A DNA stretch of 64,000 nt, from assembly GCF_009937955.1 (NCBI RefSeq), contig NZ_AP018439.1, positions 62,001-126,000 of the forward strand, in the 5' to 3' direction. A program made the translations under genes and the position numbers. A model generated the notes under the pieces. It was not told where the DNA came from, ran no database searches, and saw only the letters and a list, made by a program, of their open reading frames with translations. How positions within the stretch are numbered: position 1 is the first letter of the stretch; each line of letters starts with the position of its first letter. Below are positions 1-7,694 of the stretch, piece by piece. This stretch comes from Undibacterium sp. KW1 (GTDB lineage Bacteria; Pseudomonadota; Gammaproteobacteria; Burkholderiales; Burkholderiaceae_D).

Positions 1-1
1 T

Positions 2-277
2 GAATTTGGGGCAAGTGACACCGGTTCGCGAGGGTACTGTTCCGCGATGCGCTTGTATGGAGCGATTGACCCGGCCTGGGCTAAAGGGCTATCTTCGGGA
101 GTAGTATTCAGCAATGCGAGAGCTGCATTTATGCTTTGTCATGAACCTAAGCGGATGATGGATTTCCCAGCCTTTGCCAGCCTATTCGGACGAGAACTGA
201 TACCTTCGCAGTTGGCTCGTGGAAGATCTTTGATTCATTTCAATCCTGCTAGACTGGATGCTTTTGGACTGCCTTGA
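2..277 (+). CDS. C-terminal part of an unrecognised protein (truncated by window edge)
   Basis: The frame is open from the first complete codon of the window to a stop at 277, so the true start may lie to the left. A possible internal start is the ATG at 47, without a clear ribosome binding site. The 76 residues from that Met are mixed polar/hydrophobic with no motif I recognise, and end in L-D-A-F-G-L-P. I cannot assign a function. It is read in the opposite direction to the small lipoprotein and helicase genes that follow. Confidence 0.35.
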   Translation, partial: EFGASDTGSRGYCSAMRLYGAIDPAWAKGLSSGVVFSNARAAFMLCHEPKRMMDFPAFASLFGRELIPSQLARGRSLIHFNPARLDAFGLP

Positions 278-387
278 ATCAAAAATTGGTGGAAACTACA
301 ACATCTTCAGGTTGCTATTCAAATTGTAGCTTGAAGACCTATCAAAGCACTTAATTTGTGAAATAGGAGGTGCTCATCGGCTGCGCA

Positions 388-419
388 TGAAACAATTTTT
401 TTGACAAGATATTGTTTCA
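388..419. repeat. 9-bp inverted repeat in a gene-poor stretch
   Basis: TGAAACAAT (388-396) and ATTGTTTCA (411-419) form a perfect 9-bp stem around a 14-base T-rich loop. It lies in the 250-base gap between the partial gene and the small lipoprotein gene. It could be a weak terminator or an operator; nothing else is apparent in 278-526. Confidence 0.3.
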
Positions 420-526
420 AAGCCGTAGCCGGTGAGTTACAGCCCTCAACGTGATCCAGGAATTCAATGAGCGTAAAGACTTGATAAAATCCACGTAGGT
501 TACGCTATCCAATCTGGTTTTCTAAA

Positions 527-748
527 TTATCTTCCCTCTCGCAATTTTGCTAGCCTGGCTTTCTCATGCCTCTTAACACTTTGATCCTCGTAGACTACGG
601 CAACTTCTTTGCAGTAGTTATCAGTAGCGGTTTTACCTGTTGATTTACAAGATTTGAAAGCAGTTTCAAGCTGTTCAAAAGTCAGCTTTTCAACAGGCCC
701 TTTTGCCGCTTCGCAACCTACGGTCAACAAAAACATAGTGCTTGCCAA
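527..748 (-). CDS. small putative lipoprotein
   Basis: This 73-residue product starts M-A-S-T-M-F-L-L-T-V-G-C, a short hydrophobic stretch ending in a lipobox-like L-T-V-G-C. The first basic residue comes after the Cys, so the signal sequence is probably incomplete or the start lies upstream. The mature part has two further Cys residues (K-S-C-K and N-Y-C-K) and a charged C-terminus. The layout loosely resembles small entry-exclusion-type lipoproteins found on mobile elements, but I cannot assign a family. It lies on the same strand as the helicase, about 200 bases downstream of the small Cys/His gene. Confidence 0.4.
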   Translation of the reverse strand: MASTMFLLTVGCEAAKGPVEKLTFEQLETAFKSCKSTGKTATDNYCKEVAVVYEDQSVKRHEKARLAKLREGR

Positions 749-948
749 TAGTTGTCTCGATTAATGTGGATTGGATATGAAACCATGATTTTTAATTGCG
801 AAAAGACAACTAATCTCTGGCAGCTCAAGACACGTTAAATAATAGTTTTGTCGGGCGCTTTTGACTACGAAGCTAGTAGCAACAACATGGTTATTTGTGC
901 CCATCCCCTCGAAAAGGTCAAATTGTTGCAATCGCGCTACCAATGATC

Positions 949-1173
949 CTATACAACTAAGGGCACCATCTTTTGGAGCTCTGTAAGCTTCTGAATATCC
1001 CGCCCAATGATATTTTTCGCGCACGTTAGGCAGTAGTGATCCCAGCTTCGGCCGTTCCGCACCTTCAGGCGCACATCCCCTTTCTCTATCCGGTGCTTGG
1101 CGCTGGCTTGGCAATTGTGGGCCTTGCCTGCGGTATCTACCGCGACTTGCGTGATTAGCGATTTAATTGCCAT
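949..1173 (-). CDS. small Cys/His protein, possible zinc-binding partner of the helicase
   Basis: This 74-residue product carries H-N-C, then about 26 residues later W-D-H-Y-C-L-T-C, with the intervening I-E-K-G-D-V-R-L. The Cys/His spacing is compatible with a small zinc-binding fold. Its start overlaps the last 11 bases of the helicase gene, so the two are very likely co-transcribed and translationally coupled. No catalytic motif is visible. Inference: it may be a nucleic-acid-binding accessory of the helicase. The family is not recognised with confidence. Confidence 0.55.
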   Translation of the reverse strand: MAIKSLITQVAVDTAGKAHNCQASAKHRIEKGDVRLKVRNGRSWDHYCLTCAKNIIGRDIQKLTELQKMVPLVV

Positions 1174-2983
1174 TGAATACCTCGGTTATGGCGTTCGCGA
1201 CGATGGTAGCAAAGCCTTGGTCTATCTGGTCTAGCTCAGTTCGTGAGAACTCATGCCGCTGACCGGTACCGTGACCAACGGTTACGTTAATCTGGCGGTC
1301 GATGGCCGCTTTCATTACGATGAGGTTACTCCGTCCCAAGCGGTTCCTGTCGAGTTCGCTGGTTTGCGGGTTGACTCCTCTTTCATTGAGGATTCGTGCA
1401 GCTTCGGTGCGCACGCGCATGTCGAGCCCGCCTCGCATCGCCTGGCGCTCGCGCGCTCTGGTGGTCGGTATCGGCTGCAAGGTCTGATACGCGGCCGCAA
1501 ACTCGGCCGCAACCTGTTCCGCTGTATAGCCGAGCTCCTGAAACCGGCGGAGGGCGGCTATAACAGCGTCGTCCTGCAACAGGGGAATTTCTTCGAGCAA
1601 AACCTCGGACTGGCCGCGCACTTCCACGCCAGACGGATCGTGCGGAATGGGCTCGATTTCACGCTCGCCAGGGTGGTCGTTCGGATCGACGCCCTCCACA
1701 GGCAAGAGCTGGTCGAAATAGTCGCGGTCGGCTTCGCTGTAGGTTTGAAAATCTGTCCACCGGCTTGCGATGTTCGCCCCGGCGTGGAAGACCACGACGC
1801 CCTGGTTCATCACATGGCCGGGGGCATTTTGTACTATAACTCGCATGATGCGACCGACGAATTGGACGAAGGGCGACAGATTGCTAAAAATGCTGAATAC
1901 GGCCGCGACCGAAAGGAACGGATGGTCGAATCCCTCGCCAAGCTTGCGCACCTGGACGATCACATCGAGCTGGTGGTTTTCAAGCCGTTGCATGACAGCT
2001 AGGTTGGCGGGGGCATTCTCTCGCGAATGCACGTAACCAGCCCGCAGGCCGCGTGCGTGGTAGGCCTCGACCACTTGCCGACAGTGTTCGTAGTTGAGGG
2101 CCGACGCTATGATTTTCAGGCGATTGTCCCCGGTTTCTGTACGTAGCCTATTTATCTCGCGGATAGATGCGTCCACGATGGTATTAAGCGTTTCGGCGGA
2201 CGTAACTATGCTGCGGCGGAAATCTGCCTCTTCCTCGCCAAGCCGCCGCACCTCGTCGAGCCCGACCTCGATTTCCTGGCCATCGTCTCGACGCACATAG
2301 CGAAGCGTGCGCGGGTTCAGTTGCACGGCTTTGAGGCGCTTAACGTAGCCTTCCTGGATGGCACGGAAGATAGGGTAGGAGTACAGGACGCGCCCTTCCA
2401 TGACCTGCCCGTCGGCCCGTATCGGCGTGGCACTGAAATTGACGATGCTCGCGGCCGGGAACTGTGCCTTGAGAACCATCCAGCTTTCGGCGACCCCGTG
2501 GTGTCCCTCGTCGAACAAAATCACATCGAAAAAGTCGGCGGGGAGGTCTTGCAACCAACGGTTTTCCTCGCCACCCTGGAGCTGTTGAATGTTGGTGATG
2601 ACGACGTGTGCCTCCTCGAGGTCTGCCCGGTTGGTTGTGTTGCCTCGGATTTCGACGGGCTCCGGGTAGGGCGCTCCGGCCAGTACCGCGCATTTTTGGT
2701 AGAACATCCCGGAATTGGATGGGTCGAAGTCCTTGGCGAGTTGCTGGGCGATGGAAACGCCAGGCGCGACAACCAGCGCACGGCGCGCACGGAACGCGAA
2801 GGGAGCTATGGTGATACAACCCGATTTTCCGCATCCGACTGGAAGGACGATGGCGACCTCGCGCTCGGCATTGTCCCGCACTGTGGCGTATTCGCTCAAA
2901 GCGAGGTAAGCTTCGCGCTGCGGCGTGCGGATAAGTGGGTTGTTTTCGATGTGTGGCTGCCGATTCTGGAACGGGTTTGTCAT
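1163..2983 (-). CDS. SF2 DEAD/DEAH-type helicase (606 aa), cargo gene
   Basis: A complete superfamily 2 helicase core is visible. Motif I is V-G-C-G-K-S (about 49-54), Ia is V-V-A-P-G, II is D-E-G-H (158-161), III is S-A-T-P (184-187), a second RecA-like domain contains K-I-I-A-S-A, motif V is K-L-G-E-G-F-D, and motif VI is Q-F-V-G-R-I-M-R (374-381). The last 200 or so residues are a charged accessory region without a recognised domain. There is no nuclease or methylase motif. The short overlapping downstream gene (Cys/His protein) suggests a two-gene unit. Such helicases with a small partner on islands are often phage-defence genes; that role is inferred here from context only. Confidence 0.8.
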   Translation of the reverse strand: MTNPFQNRQPHIENNPLIRTPQREAYLALSEYATVRDNAEREVAIVLPVGCGKSGCITIAPFAFRARRALVVAPGVSIAQQLAKDFDPSNSGMFYQKCAVLAGAPYPEPVEIRGNTTNRADLEEAHVVITNIQQLQGGEENRWLQDLPADFFDVILFDEGHHGVAESWMVLKAQFPAASIVNFSATPIRADGQVMEGRVLYSYPIFRAIQEGYVKRLKAVQLNPRTLRYVRRDDGQEIEVGLDEVRRLGEEEADFRRSIVTSAETLNTIVDASIREINRLRTETGDNRLKIIASALNYEHCRQVVEAYHARGLRAGYVHSRENAPANLAVMQRLENHQLDVIVQVRKLGEGFDHPFLSVAAVFSIFSNLSPFVQFVGRIMRVIVQNAPGHVMNQGVVVFHAGANIASRWTDFQTYSEADRDYFDQLLPVEGVDPNDHPGEREIEPIPHDPSGVEVRGQSEVLLEEIPLLQDDAVIAALRRFQELGYTAEQVAAEFAAAYQTLQPIPTTRARERQAMRGGLDMRVRTEAARILNERGVNPQTSELDRNRLGRSNLIVMKAAIDRQINVTVGHGTGQRHEFSRTELDQIDQGFATIVANAITEVFNGN

Positions 2984-3369
2984 GGATGCCTTATAAGTGG
3001 TTGTGGACTTGAAGCCTCGTATTCAGGCACTCACGTTGAACATTGCAATTCTAACGGCCGCTGGACGGGCTGAATGTTTGTAAGATACGCCGAATTCCAT
3101 TCAATGCAAGTGTCCGGCATGGCGCACAGCAACGAAAAAGTTATGGACGCTTCGCGATAACTTTTACCTTTTAGAGGGGATGGACATAAAAAAACCAACA
3201 TCTGGCGCAACGTGAATTTTGATCGTTCAATCTTCCTTTTTGAGACTTGATTTACTGGCACACCAAGTTTTTCGGCGACTTGTATCATCAACGATTCCTC
3301 GCACCCTAGAGTATCTTCGCTTTGAAATGATCACTACAGCCTGTTGGTAATTCCATTGATGTTGTTTTC
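2984..3369. other. gap upstream of the helicase; no convincing gene
   Basis: A minus-strand frame (3031-3291, 86 residues) begins after a fair GAGGA site with a peptide reminiscent of an antitoxin-type helix-turn-helix edge (A-E-K-L-G-V-P-V-N-Q-V-S), but it then degenerates and has no family match I recognise. It may be a decayed gene fragment or chance. The helicase promoter presumably lies in this interval. Confidence 0.3.
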
Positions 3370-3618
3370 TTATTTAAAATCCTGGTGTATTCTTGCAACA
3401 ATTGCATCAAGCGATTCATCGACATTTTTGCGTACCACTTTATCTTGGAGAGTTTTATTCACTGCTGTTCGAAGAATTCCATTCAACGACGGAGCGTTAA
3501 CCAGAATTTCCCAAAGGCCTTCAATCTGAAGATTTTCAATAACTGAGATAAAGTCAGCGTAGTCTTGATATGAAGGTACCTGACCACCTAATAACGCAAA
3601 AAAACGATGTTCGTCCAT
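3370..3618 (-). CDS. hypothetical small protein (82 aa)
   Basis: The 82-residue product is soluble, acidic-to-neutral and probably mostly helical, beginning M-D-E-H-R-F-F-A-L-L-G-G. A purine-rich GGAGA site lies just upstream of the start (around 3625), which supports translation. No signal sequence, membrane segment or known motif is seen. It belongs to a run of small same-strand genes of unknown function in the island. Confidence 0.45.
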   Translation of the reverse strand: MDEHRFFALLGGQVPSYQDYADFISVIENLQIEGLWEILVNAPSLNGILRTAVNKTLQDKVVRKNVDESLDAIVARIHQDFK

Positions 3619-3858
3619 TTAAATTTCTCCGATTAAATGTCATATATTGATTTTATATACACGATGTACGTCGCGTTGCTATAACGCCCCATGAAAGTGG
3701 AGTCACCAGAACATATTGTTGTTTCAAACATTTCCTATAGGTATGGTTCCTAAACATTTTCGTTCAGCAAATATGCCAAAGCAAAGACCTAAATGCTCTC
3801 AATGTCAAAGCGGCTTCTTACTACGGTTGCGAAGGTGCTGCGCGGGCTTATCTTTAGC

Positions 3859-4194
3859 CTAAACTAATGAACAGACGTTAATTGAGAACGAGCGACTTTC
3901 ACCGAATCGTGTACTAAGGTCATGAGATAGACTATATGTGCGCCACCTTTTACTAATCTGAACTCGATCATGAGCATCACGTAACTCTGCCCGAACAAGC
4001 CATGCGCATTTTTCTGACTCATTATCCACCATAGGCATATCTATTCGCTCCTTAAACACAACAAGAACCGGACCTCTATCTGGATGCGATTCGGCCCATG
4101 CTTGAATTGGTGCAAAAGTAAGGTTTCTTTTTGTTGTGCCATGTTTATAGAAAGCATGTGCCGCATTAACTAGCAAATAAAGTCCTTGTGACAT
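3859..4194 (-). CDS. hypothetical protein (about 111 aa)
   Basis: I place the start at the ATG at 4194 (M-S-Q-G-L-Y) because GAGGAA lies 3-4 bases upstream; a longer frame begins at 4209 and would overlap the upstream gene by 4 bases. The product is soluble with a mixed alpha/beta look (L-Y-L-L-V-N-A-A-H-A-F-Y, then P-V-L-V-V-F-K-E). No motif is recognised. It forms a tight pair with the gene ending at 4206. Confidence 0.5.
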   Translation of the reverse strand: MSQGLYLLVNAAHAFYKHGTTKRNLTFAPIQAWAESHPDRGPVLVVFKERIDMPMVDNESEKCAWLVRAELRDAHDRVQISKRWRTYSLSHDLSTRFGESRSFSINVCSLV

Positions 4195-4205
4195 AGTTTC
4201 CTCAA

Positions 4206-4502
4206 TCAATCGTGATCATTGAGATGGTCAACAGCTGCAGCTATACGGGCGTCCATACCGTCTGGTACAAAGCGTGAATGAATACGCTCAACAAATCCAA
4301 TTTCAGCCTTTTTAGACACAAGTACCAACGCCAAATCTAAGCCATCGGCTGTTACGATTAGCTTGCCATTCGGCGCACGTTCCGCTTTGAAGCCTGAAAA
4401 CTCACACACTTGCTCAACAGCTTCAACAAGACCAGCCACATTTGGAGCATCGCAGGGATCAGCAGCATCCAGCCACTCATCAAAATCAAACGTTTTTTCC
4501 AT
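4206..4502 (-). CDS. hypothetical acidic protein (about 98 aa)
   Basis: The start at 4502 (M-E-K-T-F-D-F-D-E-W) is preceded by AAGGGA at good spacing; a longer frame from 4517 lacks a better site. The product is acidic, with W-L-D-A-A-D-P-C-D near the N-terminus and a compact alpha/beta pattern after it. Family unknown. It lies 11 bases upstream of the preferred start of the next gene, so the two are probably one operon. Confidence 0.5.
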   Translation of the reverse strand: MEKTFDFDEWLDAADPCDAPNVAGLVEAVEQVCEFSGFKAERAPNGKLIVTADGLDLALVLVSKKAEIGFVERIHSRFVPDGMDARIAAAVDHLNDHD

Positions 4503-4653
4503 TATTTTTCCCTTCACTTTGTCACGAACTCTAATAATTTCATATTGAGCTTACCGATTGCATGGAAATCACTCGTCTTCCCAGCTAAGACGAGTTGGGA
4601 TGCATAATAGAACTCTTGTAGTTATTGCGGATTTTCATCGTTGTATTGGGCAT

Positions 4654-4905
4654 TTAATCATTCCAATCGAGGCGCATGTACCATCCCTTGCGTGCGGTGT
4701 GTTGCCAAAGCGAAGAGCTGTATCGGCCGTCTCCACTATAAAACTTCACCTCTGCATTAAAGCCTTCCTTACTTGCTTCGATATGATACGAAGGGTTAAA
4801 ATCGCTTTTTGGTAGCTTGTCGATGAGTTCTCCGTAGAGAGCGACCACACGGACTCGCAAGTCCTCACTAATAATTTCTGGTATTGGTATAAATTTCTTA
4901 GCCAT
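4654..4905 (-). CDS. hypothetical small protein (83 aa)
   Basis: The product starts M-A-K-K-F-I-P-I-P-E and ends with aromatic-rich beta-like sequence (W-Y-M-R-L-D-W). No signal sequence or transmembrane segment is present. The ribosome site is weak (TAGGA, spacing about 9). I do not recognise the family. It continues the run of small orphan genes on this strand. Confidence 0.4.
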   Translation of the reverse strand: MAKKFIPIPEIISEDLRVRVVALYGELIDKLPKSDFNPSYHIEASKEGFNAEVKFYSGDGRYSSSLWQHTARKGWYMRLDWND

Positions 4906-5299
4906 TTCTATTTGTCCTAGGAGGCATTTAGATTAATTAGATCCGCCACTACCTGCAGGCGCCCGAAAAGGACCACCTACAGATTTAAATCTGGCCCGTT
5001 CATTCTGGGTTTCACTAGTGACTTCCCTACCGTTCCTTTCCGACGCAGCTTCCTGTTTACGTGCAATTCCCGCTATCGCCTAAGGCAGAGGCTGCTATTA
5101 TTCAAATTATTATATCGATAAGATATAGTTACTTTAGATGAATTTTTGAAAACAATTGTTAATGCATATTTGTCATGTTGACGTTGCATTTCTCACTGGA
5201 TAAAGTGACTTGGCAATATCGAACGCATCCAAGATTGGCATGCCATCTTGATGGTAAGCCCGCGGCACTCTGCATCAATCCGGTCTTTGCCAAAGGGCC
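4906..5299. other. gap without an intact gene
   Basis: The stretch is AT-rich, with many stops in all frames and no promoter or repeat that I can defend. Its right part (from about 5220) gives short readable peptides in two frames that lead into the remnant described next, suggesting a decayed coding region. Confidence 0.35.
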
Positions 5300-5425
5300 A
5301 ACCTATGGGGTGGTAAACATACTGTAAGTAATGGTGGAACATATTCAAACGGAAAAGGATCGTCTCACAAAGGCGATATCTATAAGAATACGAAAACCGG
5401 AAATAAATATGGGACGCATAAGTAG
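5300..5425 (+). pseudogene. C-terminal remnant of a small Gly/Ser-rich exported-type protein
   Basis: In one frame the sequence reads G-G-K-H-T-V-S-N-G-G-T-Y-S-N-G-K-G-S-S-H-K-G-D and ends N-K-Y-G-T-H-K then a stop at 5423-5425. The G-x-G-S-S-H-K-G plus Y-x-N-x-x-T-x-N-x-Y pattern is typical of the tails of short secreted proteins. There is no start codon in a usable position, and the upstream sequence changes frame near 5300. This looks like the tail of a gene that has lost its N-terminus. An antiparallel frame (5193-5444) is judged to be a shadow. Confidence 0.4.
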
Positions 5426-5589
5426 TAGCTTGGAAAAGCTGCAAATCTCTAAGCGAGGTGAGTATTGAAGATTTCTGACCGTTATTACATTACTGACAGT
5501 AAACATTCGATCGGTGGTGTTAAATTTTCAGTAGCTTAATTTTTGCCAGATCAAGAGAATTCAAAAATTAACCAGCTAATGAGAGACAT

Positions 5590-7224
5590 ATGGCTACGTC
5601 AACTATCGGGTCTAGAAAATTAACTTTAAGAAATTTCCGCTGCTTCGATTGGAATCATCCCGCAGAACTAATTTTTGATAACGGCTTTACAGCAATAGTT
5701 GGGCCGAACAATTCCGGAAAATCATCTGCACTCCGTGCTGTATATGAGTTGCGACCGCAGTTAGCGAGCATTGAGCAACTCTTCTCTGCCAATGCAAACT
5801 TCAATCCAAGTCTGGGCTATCTCGGTGCGGTAGACGCTTTTGAGCTTGCAAATGATAAAAATCAAACTAAATTTGAGTACGAATTAGATATTTCGATCTA
5901 TGGGAATATGTTTATCGACAGTAGGTATATTGTTAATAAGATTGTCGTTGAATGTGACTTGGTTAGATCGACAAGTAAAGCAACCAAAATAGTCGCCACA
6001 AATATTTCTGGAAGTTCGATTGCCTTAAACTATGCTGAAATCGTCCAAGGTGGCGTATTTCTCGAAGGTAGTCTAATTAAGTACCCGACGAGTACTGAAC
6101 TTTTCAGTTTTGCAGAAATATTTAGCTTTGCACGTGATTTGGGAGGTTCCAGATATTTTCCTGCATTTCGTAATGCAATAAATGAAGGTGCCGGCAACTA
6201 TTACGACATACCTGTGGGGAATGCAATGGTTCAAGCTTGGAATCATTGGAAAGCTGGCCCATCAAAAAAAAGCCAAAGAGCTATCATGCAAGCCGAAGGT
6301 GAGATAGCTAGGTTGCTGAACTTCAAATCTCTGCAGATAAATGCTGATAATTCAGTTAAATCATTGAATGTGACTATTGATGGTATGCCACATAAACTTC
6401 ATGAGATTGGCGCAGGAGTAGCACAGCTAATTATTGTTCTTGCTGCTGCCGTAGTTGCAAGTCCGAAGTATATTTTGATTGACGAACCTGAACTAAGCCT
6501 TCATCCAAGTTTGCAGTTAAATTTTCTTGCTACTCTTGCTTCATACGCGGAATTTGGTATTCTATTTTCTACCCATTCAATCGGCTTGGCCAGGAGCGCT
6601 GCTGAGCGGATTATGGTTACGCAAAAACTGCCTGATGGCGGCGCAACAATGGAACCACTAGGGGAACAAAGAATTAATTACTCAGAATGGTTAGGGGAAC
6701 TGAGTTATTCAAGCCGACTGGCTTTGGGATGTGAGGGTCTTCTATTAGTTGAAGGTTCTACTGATGTTTTGTTTTTTCAGGAATTTCTCAGGAAGACAAA
6801 AAAAGATCATAAATATGTGGTCATGCAGTTGGGCGGCTCATCGCTCATAAACAGCAAGATCGCCCCGCATTTGACCGAGATTACCAGGTTAATTGACGCA
6901 TCTAAAATATACATTTTTATTGATAGCGAAAAGAAAAGTGCAGATGAAGCACTGGCTAATGATCGACAGTTGTTTATTGAAGAGTGTGAGAAGGTTGGCG
7001 TTGTCGCAAGGGCATCGGAACGGCGAGCTACTGAAAATTATTTTGAGAAAAAAGGAATAGCTGCCGCGTTGGGAGATGAATATCAACCTCTTAGTGAATA
7101 TCAATTACTTAAAGAATCTGTGAAACCTTGGAAGAAAGCTGATAATTGGAAAATTGCGCGGCACACTCAATTTTCAGATATTGAAACTACTGATTTAGGC
7201 AGATTCATAGCAAGCCTTCCTTAA
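5590..7224 (+). CDS. AAA ATPase with C-terminal TOPRIM domain (OLD-like), candidate defence gene
   Basis: The N-terminus is an SMC/ABC-type ATPase: L-R-N-F-R-C-F then Walker A G-P-N-N-S-G-K-S-S (38-46), Walker B I-D-E-P-E with L-S-L-H-P (about 297-305), and S-T-H-S. A second domain starts L-L-L-V-E-G-S-T-D-V (Glu388) and has I-D-S-E (445-447), the acidic signature of a TOPRIM nuclease fold. GAGAGAC lies just upstream of the ATG. The architecture is that of OLD-family nucleases, Gabija GajA and PARIS-type ATPases. No GajB-like UvrD helicase or separate AriB gene is adjacent, so the exact type is open. AT-rich codon use differs from the chromosome to the right, consistent with transfer. Confidence 0.8.
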   Translation: MATSTIGSRKLTLRNFRCFDWNHPAELIFDNGFTAIVGPNNSGKSSALRAVYELRPQLASIEQLFSANANFNPSLGYLGAVDAFELANDKNQTKFEYELDISIYGNMFIDSRYIVNKIVVECDLVRSTSKATKIVATNISGSSIALNYAEIVQGGVFLEGSLIKYPTSTELFSFAEIFSFARDLGGSRYFPAFRNAINEGAGNYYDIPVGNAMVQAWNHWKAGPSKKSQRAIMQAEGEIARLLNFKSLQINADNSVKSLNVTIDGMPHKLHEIGAGVAQLIIVLAAAVVASPKYILIDEPELSLHPSLQLNFLATLASYAEFGILFSTHSIGLARSAAERIMVTQKLPDGGATMEPLGEQRINYSEWLGELSYSSRLALGCEGLLLVEGSTDVLFFQEFLRKTKKDHKYVVMQLGGSSLINSKIAPHLTEITRLIDASKIYIFIDSEKKSADEALANDRQLFIEECEKVGVVARASERRATENYFEKKGIAAALGDEYQPLSEYQLLKESVKPWKKADNWKIARHTQFSDIETTDLGRFIASLP

Positions 7225-7383
7225 TAACTTTGAAGGTTAAATAATTGGTAGTGAATATCCTGACGCTGGCGGGAAAAATAATGACTAACGATTCAATTTT
7301 TCATAAAAGACGGCGCTTAATCATTTCATGTCAATTATTATCGTACCTTGTGGAATGACACAATATTTAGGAAGTTATTGATT

Positions 7384-7608
7384 ATGAAAGTTCGTAAGGC
7401 TGCCAAGCGCCGTCAAAAGAAACGCATATTTAAACAGCCGCAGGCCATCAACTCAGAAGATGTGGCCGTGCGATACGCTGAAAAAATAGCGAAAGCAGCT
7501 GCATATGTTCAGGAAAGACTGCGTCAAACTTCTACAGCTAATGTTGGCAAAAAACTCCTTGTCAATGAACCAGAAAATGGCATCCTTGCTGGCTTCCGCC
7601 CCAAATAA
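7384..7608 (+). CDS. small basic hypothetical protein (74 aa)
   Basis: I start it at the ATG at 7384, which gives M-K-V-R-K-A-A-K-R-R-Q-K-K-R, a strongly basic N-terminus, followed by an alanine-rich helix. AGGAAG lies upstream at 7370-7375; a longer frame from 7348 precedes that site and is less likely. The basic head suggests nucleic acid binding, but no family is recognised. It lies between the TOPRIM ATPase and the convergent TnsE-like gene. Confidence 0.45.
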   Translation: MKVRKAAKRRQKKRIFKQPQAINSEDVAVRYAEKIAKAAAYVQERLRQTSTANVGKKLLVNEPENGILAGFRPK

Positions 7609-7694
7609 AATGATGAGAACTGTGGACTAAAATCCGAGTTTCAGGAATATCGATTGGTAAGAAATCTTTGTTACAAGTATTGCGATTGCCAAAA

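Noticed and set aside
1253..2002. plus-strand frame of 249 codons
   Set aside because: It is antisense to the helicase gene, whose motifs are complete, so it is a shadow.
3031..3291. minus-strand frame of 86 codons upstream of the helicase
   Set aside because: The first residues look faintly like an HTH antitoxin, but the rest is without pattern; treated as remnant or chance.
5193..5444. minus-strand frame of 83 codons
   Set aside because: The plus strand here reads a recognisable protein tail; the minus frame is its shadow.
5590..7224. Gabija system
   Set aside because: GajA-like layout, but no UvrD-type GajB gene is adjacent; only the general AAA-TOPRIM call is kept.
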